Assembly (NCBI GenBank): GCA_003241645.1
Contig: QFOX01000005.1
Span: forward strand, 1 to 58,659
Reading direction: 5' to 3'
Length of the DNA stretch: 58,659 nt
DNA from: Azospirillum brasilense
GTDB taxonomy: Bacteria > Pseudomonadota > Alphaproteobacteria > Rickettsiales > UBA3002
This document shows positions 23,559 through 32,213 of the stretch, piece by piece (position 1 is the first letter of the stretch; each line of letters opens with the position of its first letter). The position numbers were made by a program, and so were the translations under genes. The notes under the pieces were generated by a model. That model did not search any database. It worked only from the letters and a program-made list of their open reading frames with translations, and was not told the origin of the DNA.

Positions 23559-24407
23559 TTACGCGCCCAGCGCGGCTTTGATGGCCAGAAGATCGGCCCA
23601 GGCCTGCTTTTTCGCCAGTGGTTGGCGCAGCAAATAGCTGGGGTGGTAGATGACGTGCGTGGGCACGGCCGCAGTGAGGGAGGGGTTGGAATATTCGAAC
23701 ACCTGCCCGCGAATGCGGGTAATGCCGCGGCTATCGTTCAGCAGCGCTTTGGTGGCGGTGCCACCCACCAGCACCAGCAGTTTCGGGTTCACCAGCGCAA
23801 TGTGCTTCTCCACGAACGGGCGGCAGACCTCCAGCTCCTCAGGGGTGGGCTGGCGGTTGCCCGGCGGGCGCCAGAACAGCGTGTTGGTGATGTAGAAATT
23901 CTCCTCGCGCTTCAGGCCAATGAAGCTGAGCATCAGGTCCAGCAACTGGCCGCTGGCCCCCACGAAGGGAAAGCCCTGGCGATCCTCATCCGCACCCGGT
24001 GCCTCGCCAATGAACATGATGCGGCTTTCGGGCACGCCTTGGGCGAATACGGTGTTGGTGGCGGTTTTCTTCAGCGGGCAGCCATTGAAGGCGCGCACGG
24101 CGGCCTCCAGTTCGGCCAGCGTGGTGGCGGCCGCTGCGGCGGCTTTTGCGTCTTCCAGTGCAGCGGCCAGCGCGGGGGTGGCCGCCGTGGCCGCGGCCGC
24201 TGCTGTTGGGCGCATGGCTTCTTGGAACAGGCTTTGCGCTTCGGCCGCAACGGATGCGTGGCCGCTGATCTCCGCCTGCACGGAAGGCTCGCGCAGGGCG
24301 GGTTGCGGGGTGGCCTCCACGCAGGCATCGGCCCCGATATCGAGTTGCCACGCCAGCATGGCGAGCGGATCGAGCGATTCAGCGGTGGATAAAGAGGGTT
24401 GCATCAC
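23559..24407 (-). CDS. Uracil-DNA glycosylase, family 4-like with reduced Fe-S ligands
   Basis: A 282-residue enzyme that removes uracil from DNA. An N-terminal ~95 residues are Ala-rich and variable. The catalytic core has GEAPGADEDRQGFPFVGASG (motif 1 with GEAPG), TNTLFWRPPGNRQPT and the DNA-intercalation motif HPSYLLR. Classical family 4 enzymes bind a [4Fe-4S] cluster through four cysteines; here two positions seem replaced (FNGC for CxxC, FWRPP for KCRPP), leaving only two (NGCPLKK, EVCRPF). I recall similar substitutions in other alphaproteobacterial homologues. The gene starts on the opposite strand from the small gene at 24486. Confidence 0.88.
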   Translation of the reverse strand: MMQPSLSTAESLDPLAMLAWQLDIGADACVEATPQPALREPSVQAEISGHASVAAEAQSLFQEAMRPTAAAAATAATPALAAALEDAKAAAAAATTLAELEAAVRAFNGCPLKKTATNTVFAQGVPESRIMFIGEAPGADEDRQGFPFVGASGQLLDLMLSFIGLKREENFYITNTLFWRPPGNRQPTPEELEVCRPFVEKHIALVNPKLLVLVGGTATKALLNDSRGITRIRGQVFEYSNPSLTAAVPTHVIYHPSYLLRQPLAKKQAWADLLAIKAALGA

Positions 24408-24485
24408 GTTCGCGTATACGAAGTTTTAACAAATTTTAGCTTATTATGGGCTTATCGCGTAACGCACAGGGATTGTCAAAACCCG

Positions 24486-24773
24486 ATGGAAATCAGTCAA
24501 CAGTTCTATGCTCCGGACATTGCCGCCAAAGCGGTGATCGAGCTGACCGTTGCCATGAAAGAATATCAGGACGTGGAATATGCCAAGGCGTTGCTTTCCG
24601 ACCCGCGCATGAGCAGCAACCGCGGCCACCTCGCCAGTTGCGGGGTGAATATGCGCAAGATCAAACAAGCGAAAGAACTGGTGGAAGTCGGCATGCCGAC
24701 GCTGGATTCGCAACGCAAGGCCATCGAATTCCTCGACCGGCTCGACCACGAACAGCAGGTGATGCATGGCTAA
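24486..24773 (+). CDS. Small hypothetical protein
   Basis: A 95-residue, mostly helical soluble protein: MEISQQFYAPDIAAKAVIEL, VEYAKALLSDPRMSSNRGHL, KIKQAKELVEVGMPTLDSQR. The start at 24486 is preferred over a longer frame because the extra upstream sequence is AT-rich leader that overlaps the divergent UDG start. It overlaps the next small gene by 8 nt. No family is recognised and no export signal is present. Confidence 0.6.
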   Translation: MEISQQFYAPDIAAKAVIELTVAMKEYQDVEYAKALLSDPRMSSNRGHLASCGVNMRKIKQAKELVEVGMPTLDSQRKAIEFLDRLDHEQQVMHG

Positions 24774-24990
24774 ATTCGACGTGCAATCGCCCGCTGCCGA
24801 AGCCGGGCAATTCTTCGAGGAAATGGTGGGCCAGATGCACCTGGCCAAGCACGGCCCGCAGATCGAAGGCCTCGCCGACGTGATGAAGCAATTCCAGGCC
24901 AGCATGACCAACTTCACGCCCGACGCTGGCAGCAGCATGCCGTCGCTGAAGGACATTGCCGCCGCCAAGGGTGGCGGGGTCGAGCGCTAG
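24766..24990 (+). CDS. Small hypothetical protein
   Basis: A 74-residue soluble protein, MAKFDVQSPAAEAGQFFEEM, with a helical middle (EGLADVMKQFQASMTNFTPD) and a Gly-rich end (AAAKGGGVER). It begins 8 nt inside the preceding gene in another frame, so the two are probably translated together. It lies 72 nt upstream of the ETF-QO gene. No family is recognised. Confidence 0.55.
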   Translation: MAKFDVQSPAAEAGQFFEEMVGQMHLAKHGPQIEGLADVMKQFQASMTNFTPDAGSSMPSLKDIAAAKGGGVER

Positions 24991-25062
24991 GCGTTCTTCT
25001 CCTCGCACAGGCCCATTTTTTCTGCTATAGTGCTCTGAATAATCATAAGAAACGAGCACAGA

Positions 25063-26691
25063 ATGGCCACCGAAGAATCCACCGAATCCTTTGAAGTCAT
25101 GGAATGCGACGTGCTGGTCGTGGGCGCGGGCCCGGCGGGCTTAAGCGCCGCCATTCACCTGAAGCAGCGCCGCCCCGACGCGAACGTGATCCTGCTCGAG
25201 AAAGGCTCCGAAGTGGGGGCGCACACGCTCTCCGGCGCGGTGTTCGAGCCGCGGGCGCTGAACCTGCTTTTCCCCGATTGGAAAGAGCGCGGCGCGCCGC
25301 TGCACACCCCCGTCACGTCGGATGCGTTCGCATTCTTCACCGAAAAAAAGCGGTTCACCCTGCCAACCCCGCCGCAAATGCATAATGCGGGCAACTACAT
25401 TATTTCGCTGGGCAATCTCTGCCGCTGGCTGGCGGCTCAGGCCGAAGCGCTCGGCGTGCAGATCTTCCCGGGCTTTCCCGCGGCGCAGACCATCATCGAA
25501 GATGGGCAGGTGCGCGGCGTGCGCACGGGCGCGTTCGGCATCGGCAAGAACGGCGAACGCAAACCCAGCTACCAGCCGCCCATGGAGCTGCGTGCGAAGC
25601 TCACGCTGTTCGCCGAAGGCTGCCGCGGTTCGCTGACGCAGAAACTATTCGAAAGCTTTGCCCTGCGCCGCGACTGCGACCCACAGACCTACGGTATCGG
25701 CATCAAGGAGATCTGGCAGGTCGCGCCGGAGAAACACACGCCCGGCGCGGTGGAGCACAGCATCGGCTGGCCGCTGGATGCGGGCACGTATGGCGGCTCG
25801 TTCCTGTACCATCTGGAAGATAACCAAGTGGCCATCGGCTACGTCATCGGGCTCGATTACAGCAACCCGCATCTCGATCCATTCAAGGAATTCCAGCGTT
25901 TCAAGCACCATCCGCACATCGCGAAGCTGCTGGAAGGTGGCCGCCGCCTCAGCTATGGCGCGCGCGCCATCAACGAAGGCGGCTGGCAGAGCATTCCCAA
26001 GCTCACTTTCCCCGGCGGGGCGCTCATTGGCTGCGGGGCAGGGTTCCTGAACGTGCCGAAGATCAAGGGGTCGCACACCGCCATGATGAGCGGCATGCTG
26101 GCCGCCGAAGCCGCGAGTGGCGCGCTGGAGCATGGCGAGAATAGCATCGCGGCGTATGAAGAAGCGTTGCGCACCAGCTGGGTGGGCGAGGAGCTGTATG
26201 GCGTGCGCAACCTTCGCCCGGCCTTCCGCTACGGGCTGTGGGGCGGGCTGCTCTATGCCGCGCTGGATACCTACCTGCTGCGCGGCAAAGCGCCGTGGAC
26301 ATTGCGCAACCACCCCGACCACACGCAGTTGAAGCGCGCGGCCGACAGCCGCAAAATTACCTACCCCGCGCCGGACGGGGTGCTGAGCTTCGACCGCATG
26401 AGCTCGGTTTACCTGAGCAACACCAACCACGAGGAAGACCAGCCCTGCCACCTGACCCTGAAGGATGCGAGCATTCCCGTGGGGCATAACCTGCCGCTCT
26501 ACGACGCGCCCGAACAGCGCTACTGCCCGGCGGGGGTCTATGAGATCGTGGAGGAGGCGGGGGCCAAACGCCTGCAGATCAACGCGCAGAATTGCGTGCA
26601 TTGCAAAACCTGCGACATCAAGGACCCCACGCAGAACATCGTCTGGGTCACGCCCGAAGGCGGTGGCGGTCCGAACTATCCGAACATGTAG
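25063..26691 (+). CDS. Electron transfer flavoprotein-ubiquinone oxidoreductase
   Basis: A 542-residue membrane-associated flavoprotein that passes electrons from ETF (fatty-acid and amino-acid oxidation) to ubiquinone. An N-terminal FAD-binding motif, CDVLVVGAGPAGLSAAIHLK, is followed by LLEKGSEVGAHTLSGAVFEP. The ubiquinone-binding and membrane region is in the middle (GCGAGFLNVPKIKGSHTAMM). A C-terminal ferredoxin-like domain has a [4Fe-4S] site (YCPAGVYE, NCVHCKTCDIKDPTQNI). Ends WVTPEGGGGPNYPNM, as in homologues. The length is normal. A TATAGT box lies 32 nt before the ATG. Confidence 0.97.
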   Translation: MATEESTESFEVMECDVLVVGAGPAGLSAAIHLKQRRPDANVILLEKGSEVGAHTLSGAVFEPRALNLLFPDWKERGAPLHTPVTSDAFAFFTEKKRFTLPTPPQMHNAGNYIISLGNLCRWLAAQAEALGVQIFPGFPAAQTIIEDGQVRGVRTGAFGIGKNGERKPSYQPPMELRAKLTLFAEGCRGSLTQKLFESFALRRDCDPQTYGIGIKEIWQVAPEKHTPGAVEHSIGWPLDAGTYGGSFLYHLEDNQVAIGYVIGLDYSNPHLDPFKEFQRFKHHPHIAKLLEGGRRLSYGARAINEGGWQSIPKLTFPGGALIGCGAGFLNVPKIKGSHTAMMSGMLAAEAASGALEHGENSIAAYEEALRTSWVGEELYGVRNLRPAFRYGLWGGLLYAALDTYLLRGKAPWTLRNHPDHTQLKRAADSRKITYPAPDGVLSFDRMSSVYLSNTNHEEDQPCHLTLKDASIPVGHNLPLYDAPEQRYCPAGVYEIVEEAGAKRLQINAQNCVHCKTCDIKDPTQNIVWVTPEGGGGPNYPNM

Positions 26692-26725
26692 CTGCGCGCC
26701 GCATTGTATAACAGGTGCCGTTATA

Positions 26726-26822
26726 CATGGTCATGCCGGGCTTGTCCCGGCATCCGCCGCGCCACGTTCAGCCTCTCTCGATACGTGGCACGGCAGACCC
26801 CGGCACGAGGCCGGGGTGACAG
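26726..26822. repeat. REP-like palindromic element, copy 1
   Basis: Two nested palindromes: ATGCCGGGCTTGTCCCGGCAT near the left end and CCCCGGCACGAGGCCGGGG near the right, joined by ~40 nt that includes CCACGT/ACGTGG. The outer ends CATGGTCATGCC...GGGGTGACAG match the other copy at 48209-48292. It is a dispersed intergenic repeat of the kind seen in many Alphaproteobacteria, located just downstream of the ETF-QO gene. Confidence 0.8.
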
Positions 26823-26834
26823 ATACACATGCAG

Positions 26835-26870
26835 AAAAAGCCCGCAGGGCAATGCCATGCGGGCTTTTCT
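26835..26870. terminator. Rho-independent terminator, usable on both strands
   Basis: AAAGCCCGCA (26837-26846) pairs with TGCGGGCTTT (26858-26867). A run of A precedes and a run of T follows, so it can stop transcription from ETF-QO on the plus strand and from the small gene at 26932-27123 on the minus strand. Confidence 0.85.
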
Positions 26871-26931
26871 TGAAGTTCATGCTGAAGCTCAGCACGGCGA
26901 AGGAAGGGGTAAGCCCTCCTTCAAGCAATAA

Positions 26932-27123
26932 CTAGATCTCGCCGTAAGCGATGGGGCGCTTGGTGTTCGCGTCCACCACGATGCTGCCATCGTCGTAGCA
27001 TGCGCCGATGAAGTTCACTTTGTTCTCACGGTCAATGATCTTGGTCGGCTTCACCGACTTGCCGTTGTACTTGCGGAGTTCGGTTACTGCGCCACGCAAT
27101 TCCGGGTTGTTCTTACTGCTCAT
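26932..27123 (-). CDS. Small hypothetical protein
   Basis: A 63-residue basic protein, MSSKNNPELRGAVTELRKYN, then GKSVKPTKIIDRENKVNFIG and DGSIVVDANTKRPIAYGEI. The strand-turn-strand ending suggests a small beta-rich domain. It has no signal or membrane segment. AGGATACC just upstream of the ATG could be a ribosome-binding site. It is isolated between a terminator and the divergent TPR gene. The codon use and the terminator support a real gene, but no family is recognised. Confidence 0.65.
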   Translation of the reverse strand: MSSKNNPELRGAVTELRKYNGKSVKPTKIIDRENKVNFIGACYDDGSIVVDANTKRPIAYGEI

Positions 27124-27205
27124 GGTATCCTCGTTGGTCGTCGCTTATTTCATTGAAAGCGGCGCTACTATCATGTAACTCGCAATACGCGCAAGCGAAT
27201 TTTAG

Positions 27206-29068
27206 GTGCACGACCATTCCATGACACACACGGCCAATAGTGCGATTCTGACCAGAAAGCTTCTGGCCATGCTTGTTTTTTCGGCATTCACCTGCCAAAC
27301 GGCACTGGCCAGCGACAGCGCGAAGCCTGCGCCTGCCGCCCCCACGCTGGAGCGCAGCAGCCCCAGCAAAGGCGAAACGCTGGCCAAGGAATCGGTCAAG
27401 CCGGGCCTTGCGGGCAGTTTCCTCTCCGGCCGGTTCGCCCGCCACAATCAGGATTTGAACGAAGCCGCGAAATATCTGGGGGAAACGCTGGCGCGCGACC
27501 CCGAGAACCGCCCGCTGGTGCACGAGACCATGCGCATGAACCTGCTGGCCGGCAACACCGATGAGGCGATCGCGCTGGCCCACCGCCTTGCCGACGAGGC
27601 CACGGAAGATCCGCTGATCGCCACCCTGCTAATGCTGGAGAAGATCCGCAAGGCGGATTACGTGGCCGCTGAAAAGCTGATGATGGCGACCCCCGAGGTG
27701 GGGCTTTACGGCGTGGTGCGCCCGGCCATCATCCAGTGGCTGAAAATTGCCGAGGGCGAAGTGGTGGGGCAGGCAAGCCTGCAGCCCGCCATCGACAAAT
27801 CCGGCTTTTTCGCGCCGTTCCTCACCTACCACATGGCGCTGATGAACGACGTGCTCGGCAACGACGCCGAGGCCCGCGCCGCTTACCAGAAAGCCAGCGC
27901 CGACCCGGCGATCACGCCCTATCGCGTGGTGGAAGCCTACTCGAATTTCTACCAGCGTCAGGGCCAGTGGGCCGAAGCGCAGAAAGTGTTCGACGAATAC
28001 GCCACCGCCAACCCGGATTCGACCCTGCTGCCCGACCCCATCCAGCCGCATCAGGGCGAGGTGGAAGCCATGGTCGGCAATGCCAGCGACGGGTTGGCCG
28101 AGCTGTATTTCACCACGGCCAGCATCCTGTTCGGCGAGGAATCCAGCCAGGAGACCTTCCTGTACCTGCGCATCGCGCTGGCGTTGCGCCCCAACCTTGC
28201 GCCCGCGCAGCTGATGCTTGCCAACCTGTATGAGCAAATGGGCGAGCACGAACAGGCCATCCGCATTTACGACAAGATCACGCCGGGCACGGTGTTCTAC
28301 CGCCGCGGCCAGATCCGTAAGGCGCTGAACTACGAAGCGCTCGGCAAAAAGAAACACGCCCTGAAGCTGCTTGAGCGCGTGGCGCGCGACAACCCGCGCG
28401 ACAATACCGCCTACATCACCATGGGCGACATGCTGCGCGAGGCCGAGAAATTCGAAGAAGCCGCCGGCGCGTATACCGACGCCATCGCGCGGGCCGAGCC
28501 GCTAAAGAATTCCGACTGGCCGCTGCTTTACGCGCGCGGCATCAGCTTCGAGCGCGCCGGTGAGTGGGGCAAGGCCGAAGCCGATCTGGAGCGCGCCCTG
28601 AAGCTGGAGCCCAACCAGCCCGACGTGCTGAACTACCTCGCCTACAGCTGGCTGAGCATGAACAAGAACGTGGCCAAGGCGCGCGAATACCTCGAGATCG
28701 CCGTGTCCGCCCGGCCCGAGGATGCCCACATCATCGACAGCATGGGCTGGGCGCATTACATGGCGGGCGATTATCAAGCCGCGGTGCAAAGCCTTGAGCG
28801 CGCCGTGGACCTGATGCCCGACGACGTGACCGTGAACGACCATCTGGGCGATGCGTACTGGCGCGTGGGCCGCCAGATCGAGGCGCGCTTCCAGTGGAAA
28901 CGGGCGCTCAATTTCAATCCCGATAAAGCCACGGCCGAGATCATTCGCGGCAAGATCGAGAATGGCCTGAATCCGTTCATGGACCAGCAGGCGAAAGCCC
29001 GCCCGCCCGAGAAGGACGAAGAAACGGTCGCGTTCGACACCATGGTTCCCTCCGTTACGGTGCGCTAA
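27206..29068 (+). CDS. Exported tetratricopeptide-repeat protein
   Basis: A ~620-residue protein with a signal peptide (KLLAMLVFSAFTCQTALA, cleavage near residue 35) and many TPR units, for example PAQLMLANLYEQMGEHEQAI, NTAYITMGDMLREAEKFEEA and DVLNYLAYSWLSMNKNVAKA. TPR arrays mediate protein-protein contacts; the C-terminal ones (IDSMGWAHYMAGDYQAAVQS) match the family usually found upstream of ispE in Alphaproteobacteria. A GTG at 27206 and an ATG at 27221 are both possible starts. Its stop overlaps the ispE start by one base. Confidence 0.88.
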   Translation: MHDHSMTHTANSAILTRKLLAMLVFSAFTCQTALASDSAKPAPAAPTLERSSPSKGETLAKESVKPGLAGSFLSGRFARHNQDLNEAAKYLGETLARDPENRPLVHETMRMNLLAGNTDEAIALAHRLADEATEDPLIATLLMLEKIRKADYVAAEKLMMATPEVGLYGVVRPAIIQWLKIAEGEVVGQASLQPAIDKSGFFAPFLTYHMALMNDVLGNDAEARAAYQKASADPAITPYRVVEAYSNFYQRQGQWAEAQKVFDEYATANPDSTLLPDPIQPHQGEVEAMVGNASDGLAELYFTTASILFGEESSQETFLYLRIALALRPNLAPAQLMLANLYEQMGEHEQAIRIYDKITPGTVFYRRGQIRKALNYEALGKKKHALKLLERVARDNPRDNTAYITMGDMLREAEKFEEAAGAYTDAIARAEPLKNSDWPLLYARGISFERAGEWGKAEADLERALKLEPNQPDVLNYLAYSWLSMNKNVAKAREYLEIAVSARPEDAHIIDSMGWAHYMAGDYQAAVQSLERAVDLMPDDVTVNDHLGDAYWRVGRQIEARFQWKRALNFNPDKATAEIIRGKIENGLNPFMDQQAKARPPEKDEETVAFDTMVPSVTVR

Positions 29069-29937
29069 TGCTGGCCGCGCGCGCCCCGGCCAAACTGAAC
29101 CTCACGCTGCGCATCACCGGCAAACGTGCCGATGGGTATCACCTCATGGAATCGCTCGTGGTGTTCACCGAATGGCACGACAACCTGCTGCTTTCCCCGG
29201 CCGATGACCTGCAATGCACCGTTAGCGGCCCCTTCGCCGAGGATGCGGGCAGCACCGACGCCAATCTGGTGCTGAAAGCCGCGCGTCTGCTGCAGCACGA
29301 CTATGCCGAGGCGGTGGCGGGGCGCGGCGCGCATTTCCACCTCACCAAGCAGGTGCCGGTGGGCGCGGGGCTGGGCGGCGGTTCGTCCGACGCGGCGGCC
29401 GCGCTGAAGCTGCTCAACGCCGCGTGGGACCTGCGGCTGGAGATGGACGAGCTGCACCGCCTTGGCCTGCAGCTTGGCGCGGATGTGCCCATGTTCCTGC
29501 GGCAGGTGCCCATGGTAGCGCGCGGCATTGGCGAAATACTCAGCCCGCTGGGCATGGCGTTGCCGGCGTGGCACGCGGTGCTGGTCTATCCGCGGCAGGT
29601 GCTGCGCACGCCGGATGTGTACGCGGCCTACACCCACGCGCCGCGGCAGGACGCGCCCACGCCCAATCCCGAAGATAGCGCCGCGCTGGAGCGCCTTGTG
29701 CGCCATGGCAGCAACGACCTGCAGCGCCCGGCGATCAGCCTGTGCCCGGCGGTGGCGGAAGTGCTGCTGGCGTTGCAGGCCCACCCCTCCATGCCGCTGG
29801 CGGCACGCATGAGCGGCAGCGGTGCGTGCTGCTTTGCGCTGCACGACACGCGCGCCGAGGCCGAACGCATGCGCGACGACCTGCGGGCGCGCTACCCGCT
29901 TTGGTGGGTGGAATATACGGCCATTCGCAGCGCCTAA
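29068..29937 (+). CDS. ispE: 4-diphosphocytidyl-2-C-methyl-D-erythritol kinase
   Basis: A 289-residue GHMP kinase of the MEP isoprenoid pathway, phosphorylating CDP-methylerythritol at the 2-OH. The N-terminus APAKLNLTLRITGKRADGYH with LMESLVVF is diagnostic. The ATP loop is VPVGAGLGGGSSDAAAALKL (residues 97-116), and the C-terminal glycine motif is ARMSGSGACCFAL. Translation is coupled to the TPR gene (TAATG overlap). Confidence 0.96.
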   Translation: MLAARAPAKLNLTLRITGKRADGYHLMESLVVFTEWHDNLLLSPADDLQCTVSGPFAEDAGSTDANLVLKAARLLQHDYAEAVAGRGAHFHLTKQVPVGAGLGGGSSDAAAALKLLNAAWDLRLEMDELHRLGLQLGADVPMFLRQVPMVARGIGEILSPLGMALPAWHAVLVYPRQVLRTPDVYAAYTHAPRQDAPTPNPEDSAALERLVRHGSNDLQRPAISLCPAVAEVLLALQAHPSMPLAARMSGSGACCFALHDTRAEAERMRDDLRARYPLWWVEYTAIRSA

Positions 29938-29955
29938 GCGCCGCGGGCGAGGGGA

Positions 29956-30729
29956 TTATTTCAGCTTGGTTGCCAGCTCGGCCGCACCCATGGCGTGCGG
30001 TACCAGTTCCTCACCCACGATGAGGGTGGGCGTGCCCTGAATGTTGATCTTCAGGCCCAGCTTGCGGTCGGCTTCCAAAATGGCGGCCACTTCGTCCGTA
30101 AGCGATTCGGCTTTTACCTTATTGGGGTTCAGGCCAAGCTCTTCCACGAATTTCAGTGCGGTCTTCTCGTCGGCACGGCCTTCGAAACCCATCATCTTGG
30201 CGTGGAAGGCAAAATACTGCTCCGGCGCGAGGCGCGACACGGCAAGGCCGATCTTCGCGTTGGTTTCCGATTGCGGGCCAAAGATGGGGTATTCCTTGAA
30301 GATGACCTTCACGTCGTCGTTGGCTGTCACGAACCCATCCAGCTCGCGGAACTGCATTTTGCAGGCCGGGCAGTTGTAATCGAAGAATTCCACGACCACT
30401 TTTTTGCTATCCTTGGGGCCGATGAACGGCGCGTCCTTGGTGTCGTAAATGGCTTTTTTTACCTCGGGGTCTTTCAGCACTTCCTGCGCGCCGGCGAGCT
30501 TGTCTTTCTGCTCGCGCTCCTGCCATGCCTGCACCGAATCAAGGATCAGTTTAGGCTCTTCCTTGATGGTCTCACGCACGATGGCCTTGATCGCGTCATT
30601 ATCGAGCGATCCACCGGCGCCGGAATCCAGCATGGAAGCGGCGACCGAGCCGCCCAGCGCCGTGCCCACCAGCAGCCCCACCAGCAGCGGGAAGATGTTC
30701 AGGTTGCGTTTGGTCTCGGTGGTTTGCAT
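29956..30729 (-). CDS. ScsC/DsbA-like thiol oxidoreductase
   Basis: A 257-residue protein with an N-terminal membrane segment (NIFPLLVGLLVGTALGGSVA). A helical N-terminal domain (NDAIKAIVRETIKEEPKLIL) resembles the oligomerisation stalk of ScsC-type proteins. The DsbA-like thioredoxin domain has FFDYNCPACKMQF (C120, C123) and the cis-Pro loop IQGTPTLIVGEE. It is probably a periplasmic disulfide isomerase or oxidase. It is convergent with ispE and upstream of nothing obviously related. It is the second DsbA-like protein in the window. Confidence 0.9.
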   Translation of the reverse strand: MQTTETKRNLNIFPLLVGLLVGTALGGSVAASMLDSGAGGSLDNDAIKAIVRETIKEEPKLILDSVQAWQEREQKDKLAGAQEVLKDPEVKKAIYDTKDAPFIGPKDSKKVVVEFFDYNCPACKMQFRELDGFVTANDDVKVIFKEYPIFGPQSETNAKIGLAVSRLAPEQYFAFHAKMMGFEGRADEKTALKFVEELGLNPNKVKAESLTDEVAAILEADRKLGLKINIQGTPTLIVGEELVPHAMGAAELATKLK

Positions 30730-30808
30730 GGCGCCCTCAGCGGATGGTGTTGGTGTATGGATGCATGGTCATGATAGCGCAGGAACGCGCAAGCAAAAAG
30801 CGCGCAGG

Positions 30809-32164
30809 CTAAAACAGATTGTCTTCTTTCTTCTTCTCCAGTTGCGCTTGCGCGTCGCGCTGCAGGTCGTCCAGCCGCAGGGCGAGGGAGGGGTCGTCCT
30901 TGGTGAAGCCGCGGGCGCGCGCCACGTGTTGCAGCACCGTGCGATAATCGCCCGCCAGCGCCGATTCCTCGGCCAGCGCGGTGTAGGAAAGGCCCAGTTT
31001 GCCCTGCTTGCCATAGGCAATGGCCAGCTGCCGCCAGGTATTGTCATAGCTGTCATCGATCTCTTTGGATTGCTCCAGCAGGGCAATGGCGCGCGGCAGG
31101 TCGGCCGGGCGCTCGCGCGCGATGAGCGTGCGTGCATGGTCGGTCAGCATCAGCGGGTTGCCGGGCTGCAGCGTGTTGGCGCGGGCATAGGCACGCTCGG
31201 CCTCGTCAAGCTTGCCGTTCTCGAACAGGATCTGGCCCTTGGTGTCGTAGAAGAACGCGTCATTGGGCTGTTCGGCGATCAGCGCGTCGATGCCCTCCAG
31301 CGCGTCGTTCAAATGGCTGCGGCGGAATTCGGCAATGGCGCGGGCATAGCGCGCGGCGACGCTGCCATCGCTGGCGGGGTAGAGCGCCATGACGCGCTTA
31401 TAGGGTTCGGTGAATGCCGCGAGCTTGGCGACCATGCGCGCGTGTTTTTCCGCGAACCCGTCGGGCACTTGCCCGGCCGGAATGGGCGAGGCCTGAAGGT
31501 GGTTGCGCAGCGTGGCGATGCGTTCGGTCGTCATGGGGTGGGTGCGCATGTAGGGGTCGGCCTTGAGGCCCGTGCCCGATTCCTGTCGCCGCAGCGTTTC
31601 GAACGTGGCGAGCATGCCGCTGGCGGAAATCTCGTTCTCGTCCAGGTAGCGCATGGCGGCCTGGTCGGCCGATTGCTCGTTAATGCGGATGTCGCTGAAG
31701 AAATTGCGCTGCGCCATGCTCTGGCTACCGGCAATGATGCCCGCACCCGCACCGCCCGCACCGCCCGCAACCGCTACCGCGCCCACTACCGCCCCAATGA
31801 GCGAGCCAAGCATGGCGCGGCTGGATTTCTCGGACAGTTGCGACAGGTGCGCGCCTTCGATGTGGCCGGTCTCGTGCGCGATCACGCCGATGAGTTCGTC
31901 CGGCGTTTTGGTGGCGCGGATCATGCCGGTATGGATGAAGATGTTCAGCCCACCCGCCACGAACGCGTTGATCTGCGGGTTCGACACGATGAAGATGCGC
32001 ACATCCTCGGGCGGAATGCCCGCGCTGGTCAGCATGGGGGTGGCGTAGTCGCGCAGCGTCGCTTCGATCTCGGCATCGCGAATGAGCCCGGCATTGGCCA
32101 CCAGCGGCGCCAGTGCGAACACCGTGGCGGCACAGGCAGCGGTGATGCGGCGGGCCAGACTCAT
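30809..32164 (-). CDS. Periplasmic M48 metalloprotease with TPR domain (BepA-like)
   Basis: A 451-residue protein with a signal peptide (ITAACAATVFALAPLVANA, cleavage near residue 25). The M48 domain carries VIAHETGHIEGAH (H97, E98, H101) and third ligand E163 (RINEQSADQAAMRYLD). A Gly/Ala loop (VAVAGGAGGAGAGIIAG) lies between. The C-terminal half (about 250-430) is a TPR array (DTKGQILFENGKLDEAERAY). The architecture equals that of BepA/YfgC, which degrades or assembles outer-membrane proteins such as LptD, and of LoiP-like relatives. It is upstream of rne in the minus direction's operon order only by position. Confidence 0.92.
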   Translation of the reverse strand: MSLARRITAACAATVFALAPLVANAGLIRDAEIEATLRDYATPMLTSAGIPPEDVRIFIVSNPQINAFVAGGLNIFIHTGMIRATKTPDELIGVIAHETGHIEGAHLSQLSEKSSRAMLGSLIGAVVGAVAVAGGAGGAGAGIIAGSQSMAQRNFFSDIRINEQSADQAAMRYLDENEISASGMLATFETLRRQESGTGLKADPYMRTHPMTTERIATLRNHLQASPIPAGQVPDGFAEKHARMVAKLAAFTEPYKRVMALYPASDGSVAARYARAIAEFRRSHLNDALEGIDALIAEQPNDAFFYDTKGQILFENGKLDEAERAYARANTLQPGNPLMLTDHARTLIARERPADLPRAIALLEQSKEIDDSYDNTWRQLAIAYGKQGKLGLSYTALAEESALAGDYRTVLQHVARARGFTKDDPSLALRLDDLQRDAQAQLEKKKEDNLF

Positions 32165-32213
32165 GCGCTACACATAGGGCGTGAACGCATGCTGCGCAAC
32201 GCCCGGCAGTGCC

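Noticed and set aside
24486..24990. Toxin-antitoxin pair
   Set aside because: Size and overlap fit, but neither protein has a known toxin fold or a DNA-binding antitoxin motif, and the surroundings are housekeeping genes.
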